In this document: piece after piece, positions 18,909 through 27,241 of the stretch
How the letters are laid out: every line of letters begins with the position of its first letter
Position numbering within the stretch: position 1 is the first letter of the stretch
Assembly (NCBI RefSeq): GCF_029193815.1
Contig: NZ_JARFVC010000004.1
Location: forward strand, 124,001-188,000
Source: Cytobacillus sp. S13-E01
GTDB taxonomy: Bacteria; Bacillota; Bacilli; Bacillales; Bacillaceae_L
Reading direction: 5' to 3'
Length of the DNA: 64,000 nt
Program-made: the position numbers and the translations under genes
Notes under the pieces: generated by a model
What the model was told of the DNA's origin: nothing
The model's database searches: none
What the model saw: the letters and a program-made list of their open reading frames with translations, nothing else

Positions 18909-18971
18909 ACTATTGTTTCGACACGTTCGTGGAAGGTGTCGAATCGAAGGTGTCGAGTCGAAACCAATAGT
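18909..18971 (+). repeat. nested REP palindrome directly after RAYT
   Basis: The core TTCGACACGTTC, gtg, GAAGGTGTCGAA (18917-18943, one mismatch) is followed by a second GAAGGTGTCGA. The whole is enclosed by ACTATTG/CAATAGT arms with TTTCGA/TCGAAA inside them, giving a larger cruciform-capable structure. Confidence 0.85.
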
Positions 18972-19111
18972 CATGGGGAAAACGTCATAAATATGTCTGG
19001 AATATGGCAATTTGTGTCACTATTTGTCGAGTGAAAACCGGTGGTAATGACATTTTTTTGAAGTGAATTGTGTTATTCTGTAAGAGATTAGTTTAGAAGG
19101 GGAGAGAATAG

Positions 19112-19330
19112 ATGAGAGAAGGCATTATTTCTACAAACATTAATATAAAAGACGTATATAAACAAACACAGCTTTCATTACAGCAATTTGAATTAGATTA
19201 TGGACAGCAACTAGCCCCATTCCAACAGAAAATGTATATGATAGGATATGGATTGGGTCTTCTAGAAAGAGAGTCCTCAGCTGAAGATAAAGAAGCACTA
19301 AAAGTGTTTATTCTTAATGATCGTTGCTAA
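19112..19330 (+). CDS. small hypothetical protein (72 aa)
   Basis: The 72-aa ORF has a good ribosome binding site (AAGGGGAGAG, 7 nt before the ATG) and is followed at once by an intrinsic terminator, which argues that it is a real gene. The product is soluble and helical-looking (TQLSLQQFELDYGQQL..., YGLGLLERESSAEDKEALKVF), with no signal peptide or membrane segment. I do not recognise the family. It lies between the RAYT gene and the large tandem array, so it could be a passenger of that locus or a small regulator for the flagellar genes downstream. Confidence 0.65.
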   Translation: MREGIISTNINIKDVYKQTQLSLQQFELDYGQQLAPFQQKMYMIGYGLGLLERESSAEDKEALKVFILNDRC

Positions 19331-19367
19331 AAGTACTGTCGCACCTGGGACGGTGCTTTTTTTTGTG
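19331..19367 (+). terminator. terminator of 72-aa ORF
   Basis: GCACC and GGTGC arms round TGGGAC, followed by eight T. Confidence 0.85.
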
Positions 19368-19396
19368 TCGAACCTTTCAATCCGAGGCACACTCGT

Positions 19397-19770
19397 TTCG
19401 ACACCTTCCACGAAGATGTCGAGGTACACCCGTGTCGACACCTTCCACGAAGATGTCGAGGTACACCCGTTTCGACACCTTCCACGAAGATGTCGAGGCA
19501 CACCCGTGTCGACACCTTCCACGAAGATGTCGAGGCACACCCGTGTCGACACCTTCCACGAAGATGTCGAGGCACACCCGTGTCGACACCTTCCACGAAG
19601 ATGTCGAGGCACTCTCGTGTCGACACCTTCCACGAAGATGTCGAGGCCCTCCCGTGTCGACACCTTCCACGAAGATGTCGAGGCACACTCGTGTCGACAC
19701 CTTCCACGAAGATGTCGAGGCACACCCGTGTCGACACCTTCCACGAAGGTGTCGAATCATTCGAAGATGT
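19397..19770 (+). repeat. ten-copy REP-like tandem array (37-bp period)
   Basis: TCGACACCTTC starts at 19398, 19435, 19472, 19509, 19546, 19583, 19620, 19657, 19694 and 19731, always 37 bp apart. Each unit is the 25-bp palindrome (TCGACACCTTC, cac, GAAGATGTCGA) plus a 12-bp spacer close to GGCACACCCGTG. Nine copies share one arm mismatch (GAAGAT); only the last has the perfect GAAGGTGTCGAA. Degenerate pieces extend to about 19800. Spacers are nearly constant, so this is not a CRISPR. Confidence 0.95.
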
Positions 19771-19852
19771 CGAATCACTCCATTCCTCGGCATCTCGACG
19801 AATGGTTTTCTTCGTTTGAGCGCATACCTAATATTTCCTACTTAAAATGAAT

Positions 19853-19878
19853 TAAAATCCTATGGTTTTTGCCGATAA
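19853..19878 (+). promoter_or_regulatory. SigD promoter of the fliK-like gene
   Basis: TAAA, 14 nt, GCCGATAA, an almost perfect match to the SigD consensus (TAAA, N14-16, GCCGATAT), 38 bp before the chosen start. Confidence 0.88.
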
Positions 19879-19915
19879 GTATAGTAAGTGATAAACAGAG
19901 CGGAGTGTGGGTGCC

Positions 19916-22465
19916 TTGCAAATTAGTAAGCAGAATATGTCGAATCAGGTTGCAACTGCAACAGACTTGCAAACTTCTTTAAAAAGTGAAGCGGTGTATA
20001 AAGCGACAATTGTTGAGCGAAAAGCAAATAAGGAAGCGGTAGTCAATATAAGGGGTAAGAATACATCAGTCGTTTTTAATGGGGAAATGCCGAAAACTGA
20101 CGAGATTACAGTAGAGGTTCTAGGTAAAAGAGGAGATATACATGAAGTACGGGTAATTACCCAAGATCAAAAGCATAAGGCTACTCGGGCCCAACAGGAC
20201 ATTAAGAGTGTTCTCCAAAAGCTAGGGGCTGGACCAGAACCAAGTGCTACGCTAAAGCAAGCAGCCCAGTTATTGCTAGATAAAGGACTTCCTCTAACGA
20301 AAGAGAGTATCCAATCAGTCAATAACTTCCTCGAAAAAGAAACAGGAACAATTGAGCAAAAGCTAATTACGATTCAAGCTGTTGCTACTAAGGGGCTTGA
20401 AATGACGCAGGCACATCTTAGAGCGGTCCATGCTACTCTTTATGGAACATCAATTAGTGACGTTGTAATGAACATTGCGAAAGAGATTGACCCTACGTTT
20501 GAACCCAAAAGAAGTGAACCTAAACAAGGTCTGAGCACTGGGAATATAATTTCAACCACTAGTAATCAATCGTCTCAAGCTTTAGAAAAATTAGTAAGAG
20601 AAGCACGCACAATTATCATAAATGAATCTTCAATCCCCAAGGCAATTGAAAAAATAACGAAACTATTCGAAAATAACCCAGATATTGATTCGAAATTGGT
20701 AAAAGAGATTTTACGAATGGCTAATCAATCACTGCAGTTAGTTGGTGTTGGTAAGCAACGGTTAGAAGCTGCAATAGCTATACTTGAACAGGAAATAGGA
20801 AAGGTTGAACCACTGCCGTTAAAGCAAAACCTTAATGACATGCTAAAATCATCGCTTACACAGCTTAAGTCTGATGCTAGTATTCAAAACGTCATCGCAG
20901 GACTTCGTCAAAATGTACTAAACCAACTTGGAAATGGTACCGATTTTGCAGGAGTGTTACAAGATCCAGTCAAACTTGAAAAAATTGCCAAAGAACGGCT
21001 TTTATCAACACTTAATGAAATGGGGAACACCACTAAAACAAATCAACTTGAAATCATCAACCAAACAATAAAGCAGGTTCAAAAAGAACCAAGTTTAGAT
21101 AAGGTCCTAGAATATGTACGTACTCAAAATGCATTGCTCGGAAATAGTCTACTTGAAAAGGCTCTAACAAACGCAGTTGGATTTCAGAACAAAGGCAGAG
21201 AGTTAGCCGCACGACAAGAACTTATTGCAACATTAACTAACCTGCAGAATGAGTTTGCTACTAAGGTTAATCAACCCACTGAAGACACTTATACAATAAG
21301 TGACGATATTTTTGCGGGATTCCAAGCGCAAGCTAAAAACATTATCGTTACAACGGTAACACAGAAAATGTCACAAATGACGATCGATTTTAAAGAGATG
21401 AAAAGAGATATTTCTAGAAACCTTGATAATGTCCAGCGTTTAATTGAGCAGTTAAGGAATAACGCACAACCACAGGCGAAACAAATTTTGGAGTCAACAA
21501 TAAAGAAGCTTGATCATGCGATTTTGAAAAGTGATCTGATGCTTTTCACGGATATGTCGACAGAGAAAAAATTAATGCAAGCGAGCTCGCAGCTAGCTGA
21601 AGCGAAAAAGCTGTTAGGTAAAGGAGATTACTCTGAAGCTTCAAAAATCGTCAAACAGGTTAATCATTTGATAGAAAAAGTGAACTTTACTCCTTCTGAT
21701 GTTAAAGTAAAACACTTCGTGTCTGAGGAGAGCTTAAGGCTAGAGAATCAGCCCGCGACAAAACAAGTTCTCAATCAGGTGGAAAAAATGGTGCAACCGT
21801 TAACTGAGCCATCAGCAAGAGGGGCATTTGAGCTAATTAGAAGTCTTGGTTTAAACCATGACAGTGAATTGGGACAAACTTTGGCGTCCCGTCATTCGGA
21901 AAACGCCGAACAGCAAAATCTTAAGTCTGCCCTACTTAAGCTACTCCAGAGTGATGGTGAAGGACAAACCAGATTGACCCAACAAGCCGACCAAGCCTTG
22001 CAAAATCTAACGGGTCAACAGCTATTAAGTAAGGCTGATCCCACGAGTTTGCAAACGATGTTGATTAATTTGCCATATCTATTGAAAGATCAGGTTGAAA
22101 ATATAAAAATACATGTAAACTCTACAAACACTAACCAAACAGTGGATTGGGAAAACTGTAGTATTTTCTTTTTACTAGAAACGAAAAAGCTCGGAGAAGT
22201 AGGAATTCAGTTGACGGCAAATGATAGGAATCTATCTATTACATTCAAAAATGATAAAGAGAATTTTAAAGAGAACATGGAACCCCTAACGAATGTTACA
22301 AAAGATAATTTAAGTGAGATTGGCTACAATGTCGGAGGATTTATTTTTAAAAAAATGACTATAGACAAAGTGAAGCAAACCTTAAATCAAAATGAACAAG
22401 TTAATCCTACACAACCTAAGAAAACAGCTACATTTACTGAGAAGGGGTATGATTTTACAATATGA
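19916..22465 (+). CDS. FliK-like hook-length control family protein (YlqG-like)
   Basis: The protein is about 849 aa from the TTG at 19916 (GGAG 10 nt upstream; GTG at 19907 is crowded by the same SD). The N-terminal 70 residues include a small beta domain (VYKATIVERK...EITVEVLGKRG). A very long Gln/Lys-rich helical middle follows, and the last ~120 residues resemble the FliK C-terminal domain (LGEVGIQLTANDRNLSITF, NLSEIGYNVGGFIFKK). It overlaps the next gene, an FlhB C-domain homologue, by 4 nt. In B. subtilis the paralogous pair ylqG-ylqH shows the same coupling. FliK and FlhB interact to switch export specificity, so the pair may tune a switching step. The exact function of YlqG/YlqH is unknown. 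Confidence 0.75.
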   Translation: MQISKQNMSNQVATATDLQTSLKSEAVYKATIVERKANKEAVVNIRGKNTSVVFNGEMPKTDEITVEVLGKRGDIHEVRVITQDQKHKATRAQQDIKSVLQKLGAGPEPSATLKQAAQLLLDKGLPLTKESIQSVNNFLEKETGTIEQKLITIQAVATKGLEMTQAHLRAVHATLYGTSISDVVMNIAKEIDPTFEPKRSEPKQGLSTGNIISTTSNQSSQALEKLVREARTIIINESSIPKAIEKITKLFENNPDIDSKLVKEILRMANQSLQLVGVGKQRLEAAIAILEQEIGKVEPLPLKQNLNDMLKSSLTQLKSDASIQNVIAGLRQNVLNQLGNGTDFAGVLQDPVKLEKIAKERLLSTLNEMGNTTKTNQLEIINQTIKQVQKEPSLDKVLEYVRTQNALLGNSLLEKALTNAVGFQNKGRELAARQELIATLTNLQNEFATKVNQPTEDTYTISDDIFAGFQAQAKNIIVTTVTQKMSQMTIDFKEMKRDISRNLDNVQRLIEQLRNNAQPQAKQILESTIKKLDHAILKSDLMLFTDMSTEKKLMQASSQLAEAKKLLGKGDYSEASKIVKQVNHLIEKVNFTPSDVKVKHFVSEESLRLENQPATKQVLNQVEKMVQPLTEPSARGAFELIRSLGLNHDSELGQTLASRHSENAEQQNLKSALLKLLQSDGEGQTRLTQQADQALQNLTGQQLLSKADPTSLQTMLINLPYLLKDQVENIKIHVNSTNTNQTVDWENCSIFFLLETKKLGEVGIQLTANDRNLSITFKNDKENFKENMEPLTNVTKDNLSEIGYNVGGFIFKKMTIDKVKQTLNQNEQVNPTQPKKTATFTEKGYDFTI

Positions 22466-22761
22466 TGGTCAATAAGTTTTACAATCAAAAAAATCGACGT
22501 ACAGTCAATGGTCCATCTGCTGCGGTTATTAAATATAACGAAGAATCTGGTATAGCTCCAACAGTTGTTGCACATGGTTCTGGGAGTGTCGCAAATAAAA
22601 TTATAGAGTTAGCCAAACAAAATAACATCCATATGCAAGAAGACCCAATGCTCGTTCAAAATTTACTAGATATGGATTTAGGAGAAAACATTCCTCCACA
22701 GCTATATAGTGTAATTGCTGAAATATTACTGTTATTAGAAGAAATAGAGAAAAAGTATTAA
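22462..22761 (+). CDS. FlhB cytoplasmic-domain-like protein (YlqH-like)
   Basis: The 99-aa protein matches only the cytoplasmic C-terminal domain of FlhB/YscU: AAVIKYNEESGIAPTVVAHG, VANKIIELAKQNNI, QEDPMLVQNLLDMDLGENIPPQLYSVIAEIL. The autocleavage motif NPTH is absent (the equivalent place reads NGPSAAVIKY), and there is no membrane part, as in YlqH. The ATG overlaps the end of the fliK-like gene (ATGA overlap), implying translational coupling. YlqH can partly replace the FlhB C-domain in B. subtilis according to earlier reports as I recall them. Confidence 0.82.
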   Translation: MMVNKFYNQKNRRTVNGPSAAVIKYNEESGIAPTVVAHGSGSVANKIIELAKQNNIHMQEDPMLVQNLLDMDLGENIPPQLYSVIAEILLLLEEIEKKY

Positions 22762-22785
22762 GAAAAGTAGAACATAGGCCGATAC
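22759..22785 (+). promoter_or_regulatory. SigD promoter of fliS2-flagellin
   Basis: TAAG, 15 nt, GCCGATAC: 10 of 12 consensus positions, about 35 bp before the fliS-like start and overlapping the previous stop codon. Confidence 0.75.
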
Positions 22786-22818
22786 TATAAATAGCAAAAC
22801 TTACTGGAGGTGCACAAA

Positions 22819-23244
22819 TTGCAATTTTTAAGCGAGGAAATGATCTATCAGAAAACATCTCAAGAACTAACAGCTTTATTGTATGAAGCCTGTTTAGATA
22901 ATCTTGAAAGTGCAATCTCGCATATCAACCAGAAGCAATTTATGGAAGCTAATAAAAAATTACAAAATGCAAATGATATCCTGCAGCGATTAGGTGTGGG
23001 ATTAAAATATGAAGCTGGAATAGTAGCTGATCAACTAGATGCTTTATACAATTATATGGCAGATCGAGTGATAGAAGCGAATGTTACTAAAAACGTGGAG
23101 ACTATAAACGAAGTGATCAGCGTACTAACAACTATTACAAGTTCTTGGAATGAAGCCCTTAAGAAAAAAGAGCATGCGGCAAAGCTTGGATTGCGCAAAA
23201 AAGCAGCTGCTTATGAACAACATGTGATGATTAGTCCAGAATGA
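22819..23244 (+). CDS. second FliS-like flagellin export chaperone
   Basis: 141 aa from the TTG at 22819, 8 nt after GGAGG; the GTG at 22810 lies inside the SD. It is all-helical with the FliS pattern: an N-terminal segment, ELTALLYEACLDNLESAI, then helices holding NANDILQRLGVGLKYEAG and a C-terminal SSWNEAL block. FliS binds the C-terminal D0 region of flagellin and stops it polymerising in the cytoplasm. Position, 13 bp before a large flagellin gene and distant from the standard fliS (39693), suggests it is dedicated to that flagellin. The C-terminal tail (about 125-141) is longer than in the canonical copy. Confidence 0.85.
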   Translation: MQFLSEEMIYQKTSQELTALLYEACLDNLESAISHINQKQFMEANKKLQNANDILQRLGVGLKYEAGIVADQLDALYNYMADRVIEANVTKNVETINEVISVLTTITSSWNEALKKKEHAAKLGLRKKAAAYEQHVMISPE

Positions 23245-23257
23245 GGAGAGAGAAACT

Positions 23258-25666
23258 ATGCGTATAAATAATAATATACAAGCCCTTAATGCTTATCGTA
23301 ATCTAGCGACCAATCAATTAAATACTTCAAAAAGCTTAGAAAAACTATCTTCAGGATTGCGTATTAATCGTGCTGCAGATGATGCTGCTGGATTAGCCAT
23401 TTCTGAAAAAATGAGATCGCAAATCCGTGGATTAGGTACTGCCGAGCGCAATGCTTTAGATGCTATTTCCTTAATCCAAACAGCGGAAGGGGCAATGGAC
23501 GAAGTACATAGCATTCTACAGCGTATGCGCGAATTAGCCGTACAAGGTGCAAATGATACGAACACTGACCAAGACCGTGAACAGATTCAAAAAGAAATCA
23601 ACCAATTAACATCCGAGGTCAATCGTATCGGGAACTCAACTGAATACAACACAAAGAAGCTATTAAATGAATCCGTTTCTAGTCAGGCTAGAACAATGGT
23701 TGTGGATGAAGAAGTGGCATTTGCTAACGGTGGAACGACTATTGAAGCAGCTAGCATTCTATTAGAGCAGAAAAGTTCATTAGGAGCGGGTAATTACAGT
23801 GTTAAAATTGAGGATACGGCAACTAAAAAGCTAGGTAGTTTGGGTGATGCTGCAGGTGGAGTAAGCGGTGTTGCGGTGGGCTCGGAATCTAGTTTGGATG
23901 TAGGTTCAACTTATGGAGTGAAAACTGAGGAAGAAACGATTGATGTGATTTCGAACAATCCAGCGGCTTCTACTATGGTAGATGGAATTTCTATTATGCC
24001 GGATTCTATTTATAATGAGGGTGATTCTGTAAACCTAAAGGTCGAAAGGTTAAATAGAATTGCTAACTATACAGATACTGGGACTGGTCTTGTTGGTGTG
24101 ACATTCCCAGGTCAAAACCCTGAATTAGATCCATCGAATTCTTTTGAAGTAGCTGTTAATAGTGTTCCAACTACAGTTGATAAGGGCACACTAGCTGATG
24201 ATTATATAAAAAATTTACAAATAGATTCTAGAGAATTTACAAAAAGTGGTTCTGGATTTGAGTTAAGATTCGAAGAGGTGCCTACTGAATCTGGTGTTTA
24301 CAGCGTTTCTCTTTTTGATGATGAAGGTAATGCATTATCAGATCCAGTAGTTCTAGACCAAGGAGCTCAAGATTATAGATTCTTTAAAGATGGAGAAACT
24401 ATTGGAGTCTCCTTTGACACGGTTTCTAATATTAATTCTGCTCTTGATGTAGATCTAGATCCTGCCGATACAGTTAAAAAGCACACATTCGATATTAATA
24501 AAGAAGTAGTTGTAATGAAAGATGGATCTGAAGTATTCAAAACGGTTTTAACAGAGAGTGATGAACCTGGTACAATCTCACAAAGCGTAAATGGATTAAC
24601 TTATGCAATTGAACACAATGGTTTTGGTAGTCTAAATATAAACAATGCGGCCTCTTTTGGAATTAGCAGTGATTTAACATATTCAACTGATGGTGTTAGA
24701 AGAACGTTTACCCCAGGTGATACTATCACATTAGACGGAGGAATATTAGTAAATACTTCTAGTAACTTAAGTGACTATGAAACTGGGACTTCAGAAGTAG
24801 CTATTGAAGTCGGATCGGCTACATCTTACACAGCGAAACTTGTTGATTCGGATGGAAGTCAAGTAGATGGTTCGCCTACGATTGTTGTTGGTAACAACGG
24901 AGCTTACAACTTCGGCGGAACCTACGGTGTTTCTTTCACAACAGATACATTAGTTAACGGAACACGTACTTTTACAATCGGTGAAGAGATTAAGGTAAAT
25001 GCTACGTTAGAAAAAGATGGCGAGCCTTTAGAGACGCTTGAAAACATTTCTGCAAACTCTAGCTTGCAATTTAACAATGGTGAATTATCAATGAACATCG
25101 CTTCTCTAGCAAATGGTACAGCAAGTTTTGGGATTACTGGTGGAACGGTTGATAAGTCATTAAAATTCCAAGTTGGTGCGAACCAAAATCAAACCATTAG
25201 CTTAGGTATTGATGATATCAGAGCGAATATGTTGAATATTTCAAGTGATACAGCTGAAGACTCTAAGACGTTCAAAAACAGTCTTGATGAAGAACTTACT
25301 GCGTTTTACACAAAAATCGCTGGTGTGAATAATGGTAATTCCACAGTGAATAACGAATTTGCTCTAGATGTTACAACACATGAAAAAGCAGCAGCAGCGG
25401 TTGGAGTATTTGATTATGCGATATCACGAATTTCTTCACAGCGTTCAAACCTTGGAGCGATTCAAAACCGTCTTGAACATACCGTTAGCAACTTAAAGCA
25501 AACTGCTGAAAACTTAACAGCATCTGAATCTCGTATTCGTGATGTTGATATGGCGCTAGAAATGACAACTTTCACAAAAAATAACATTTTAAACCAGGCA
25601 GCACAGTCAATGCTGGCTCAAGCTAACCAATTGCCACAAGGTATACTACAACTTTTAAACCAATAA
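23258..25666 (+). CDS. large second flagellin with ~500-aa variable domain
   Basis: The 802-aa protein has standard flagellin ends. Residues about 1-145 hold the D0/D1 domain (MRINNNIQALNAYRN, LSSGLRINRAADDAAGLAIS, RMRELAVQGANDTNT), and about 700-802 the C-terminal D1/D0 (RISSQRSNLGAIQNRLEHT, SESRIRDVDMALEMTTFTKN). The ~500 residues between form a surface domain of beta-type repeats (YSVKIEDTAT, YRFFKDGETIGVSF, YNFGGTYGVSF), with no HExxH metalloprotease motif, so it is not a flagellinolysin. The canonical Hag gene is 11.7 kb away. It is expressed from a SigD promoter with its FliS-like partner and ends in a strong terminator. Probably a minor or alternative filament subunit or filament-borne adhesin. 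Confidence 0.92.
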   Translation: MRINNNIQALNAYRNLATNQLNTSKSLEKLSSGLRINRAADDAAGLAISEKMRSQIRGLGTAERNALDAISLIQTAEGAMDEVHSILQRMRELAVQGANDTNTDQDREQIQKEINQLTSEVNRIGNSTEYNTKKLLNESVSSQARTMVVDEEVAFANGGTTIEAASILLEQKSSLGAGNYSVKIEDTATKKLGSLGDAAGGVSGVAVGSESSLDVGSTYGVKTEEETIDVISNNPAASTMVDGISIMPDSIYNEGDSVNLKVERLNRIANYTDTGTGLVGVTFPGQNPELDPSNSFEVAVNSVPTTVDKGTLADDYIKNLQIDSREFTKSGSGFELRFEEVPTESGVYSVSLFDDEGNALSDPVVLDQGAQDYRFFKDGETIGVSFDTVSNINSALDVDLDPADTVKKHTFDINKEVVVMKDGSEVFKTVLTESDEPGTISQSVNGLTYAIEHNGFGSLNINNAASFGISSDLTYSTDGVRRTFTPGDTITLDGGILVNTSSNLSDYETGTSEVAIEVGSATSYTAKLVDSDGSQVDGSPTIVVGNNGAYNFGGTYGVSFTTDTLVNGTRTFTIGEEIKVNATLEKDGEPLETLENISANSSLQFNNGELSMNIASLANGTASFGITGGTVDKSLKFQVGANQNQTISLGIDDIRANMLNISSDTAEDSKTFKNSLDEELTAFYTKIAGVNNGNSTVNNEFALDVTTHEKAAAAVGVFDYAISRISSQRSNLGAIQNRLEHTVSNLKQTAENLTASESRIRDVDMALEMTTFTKNNILNQAAQSMLAQANQLPQGILQLLNQ

Positions 25667-25672
25667 GAGAAA

Positions 25673-25708
25673 GTGAGGTTTGGTCTTAGAAGACCTTACC
25701 TCTTTTTT
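25673..25708 (+). terminator. terminator of second flagellin gene
   Basis: GAGGT..GGTCTT and AAGACC..ACCTC form a long interrupted hairpin followed by seven T. Confidence 0.88.
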
Positions 25709-25753
25709 TAAACGGTGAAAAAAGATAAAATGGATATTGGGAGTGAGGACAGA

Positions 25754-26191
25754 ATGGAAGTTCAAAAAATCACCAATGCAAATTTGAATAAAATAAAAGC
25801 GAGAGACGAGGTAGCGAAAGAGTCTGTTTCGTTTTCTGAAGTGATGTCCAAAGGTCGCAAACAGCAAAACTACGAACGTCTTACAGGGATGATGAAGGAG
25901 ATTGAAGGCCAAGGGAAGCAATTAGCAGAATCACGTACGATCGATAACTTGCGTAAATATAAAAAGCTTGTCAAAGATTTTATGGAAGAAGCAGTTAGCA
26001 ATGGCTTGCAGCTTGAAGAACAACGTGGCTTCAATCGTAGAGGGCGCACCAAAGTCTACAAAATCATTAAAGAAGTGGATTCAAAACTGATTGAACTAAC
26101 AAATGCCGTCCTTGATAAAGAAAAAAAGGGCTTAGACGCATTAAGTCTAGTTGGCGAAATTCACGGACTGCTCATTAACATTTATACATGA
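25754..26191 (+). CDS. YaaR family protein (DUF327)
   Basis: 145 aa from the ATG at 25754 (GTGAGGA 5 nt upstream), a length typical of YaaR. The sequence has the family pattern: polar N-terminus, then SFSEVMSKGRKQQNYERL, SRTIDNLRKYKKLVKDFMEEAV, GRTKVYKIIKEVDSKLIELTNAVL and GEIHGLLINIYT at the end. Members are found across Bacilli, usually near recombination genes, and have no firm function. Here it follows the flagellin terminator, so it is either expressed by read-through or from its own promoter. Being next to a flagellar set is unusual and may be chance. Confidence 0.85.
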   Translation: MEVQKITNANLNKIKARDEVAKESVSFSEVMSKGRKQQNYERLTGMMKEIEGQGKQLAESRTIDNLRKYKKLVKDFMEEAVSNGLQLEEQRGFNRRGRTKVYKIIKEVDSKLIELTNAVLDKEKKGLDALSLVGEIHGLLINIYT

Positions 26192-26331
26192 GGCACGGAG
26201 GCGTAGGAAACCCTGCCAAGACGTCGATTTCTCTTATCCAAACAAAATAATGCTTTTTCAATTTATTTCAGATAAAATGGAAAGTATGAATAATAATAGT
26301 GAAAAACCTATTATAAGGAAGGGTACGATAT

Positions 26332-27174
26332 ATGAAAACGGCGATTGTCACTGATAGTACAGCGTACATCCCAAAGGAAATACGTGAAAAATATAATATC
26401 CATATGATCCCTTTAAGTGTTATTTTTGGAACGGAGACATATCAAGAAGAGGTTGATATCACGGCTGAGGAATTTTTTGAAGAAGTACGAGTTAAAAATC
26501 AATTGCCCACAACATCACAACCACCTACTGGGGGTTTTGTTAACCTTTATGAAAAATTAGGTCAAGAATATGATGCGATCATCAGTGTTCATCTTTCAAG
26601 TGGGATCAGCGGGACCTATCAAGGTGCGGTAACTGCAGGTGAAATGGTAGAAAACGTTAAGGTCTATCCGTTTGATTCGGAAATAAGCTGTATGGTACAG
26701 GGCTTTTATGCGCTTGAAGCGGCCGAGATGGCGCTTGAGGAAAGATTAGCTGAGGATATCGTAGCACGATTAGCAGAAATGAAAACGTCGATGAGAGCCT
26801 ATTTTATGGTAGATGATTTAACGAATCTGCAACGTGGTGGACGGCTGAGTGGTGCGCAAGCATTTATAGGAGGTTTGCTTCAAGTAAAACCAATCCTTCA
26901 CTTTGAAAATAAAGTTATTGTGCCGTTTGAAAAAATACGGACACGAAAAAAAGCGGTAAAACGAATGATAGAGTTATTTAGTGAAGTGGCAAGCTTAAAT
27001 GAACCAATGCGAGCAGTCATTATTCACGCAAATCGCCCAGACGAGGCTGGTGAATTAAAGACTGAATTGGAACAACATTATCCCAATGTGGAATTTATGA
27101 TTAGCTATTTCGGTCCGGTTGTCGGAACCCATCTTGGTGAAGGTGCAATGGGACTTGGCTGGTATAAAAGATAA
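26332..27174 (+). CDS. degV: DegV family fatty-acid-binding protein
   Basis: The 280-aa protein has both DegV-family signatures: IVTDSTAYIPKE at the N-terminus and the ligand-binding loop SVHLSSGISGTYQGA, plus the LTNLQRGGRLSGAQA segment. DegV/FakB proteins bind a fatty acid; FakB members present it to the kinase FakA. Which fatty acid, and whether a FakA partner exists, cannot be seen here. It lies upstream of comFA as in B. subtilis but is separated from degU by an 8-kb insertion. SD AAGGAAGGG. Confidence 0.92.
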   Translation: MKTAIVTDSTAYIPKEIREKYNIHMIPLSVIFGTETYQEEVDITAEEFFEEVRVKNQLPTTSQPPTGGFVNLYEKLGQEYDAIISVHLSSGISGTYQGAVTAGEMVENVKVYPFDSEISCMVQGFYALEAAEMALEERLAEDIVARLAEMKTSMRAYFMVDDLTNLQRGGRLSGAQAFIGGLLQVKPILHFENKVIVPFEKIRTRKKAVKRMIELFSEVASLNEPMRAVIIHANRPDEAGELKTELEQHYPNVEFMISYFGPVVGTHLGEGAMGLGWYKR

Positions 27175-27186
27175 ATCTTTTTAAAA

Positions 27187-27217
27187 AATGGACGCTGTGC
27201 CCAATTGACATAGCGTC
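27187..27217 (+). terminator. possible terminator after degV
   Basis: GGACGCTGTG and CATAGCGTC arms with a short loop and a weak T-run. Confidence 0.45.
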
Positions 27218-27241
27218 TTAACTATATGAAGGAGGCGTATG

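Noticed and set aside
19397-19770. Candidate CRISPR array with 25-bp repeat and 12-bp spacers
   Set aside because: Spacers are nearly identical and too short, the repeat is a full palindrome and no cas genes are nearby. It is a tandem REP array.
19298-19850. Several 100-180 aa open frames on both strands across the array
   Set aside because: A 37-bp period is not a multiple of three, so the same stop-free unit is read in all frames; peptides are repetitive artefacts without ribosome binding sites.
23258-25666. Flagellinolysin (metalloprotease flagellin)
   Set aside because: No HExxH motif anywhere in the central domain.
26151-26354. 67-aa ORF between yaaR and degV
   Set aside because: Overlaps the end of yaaR and the start of degV, no SD, no recognisable features.
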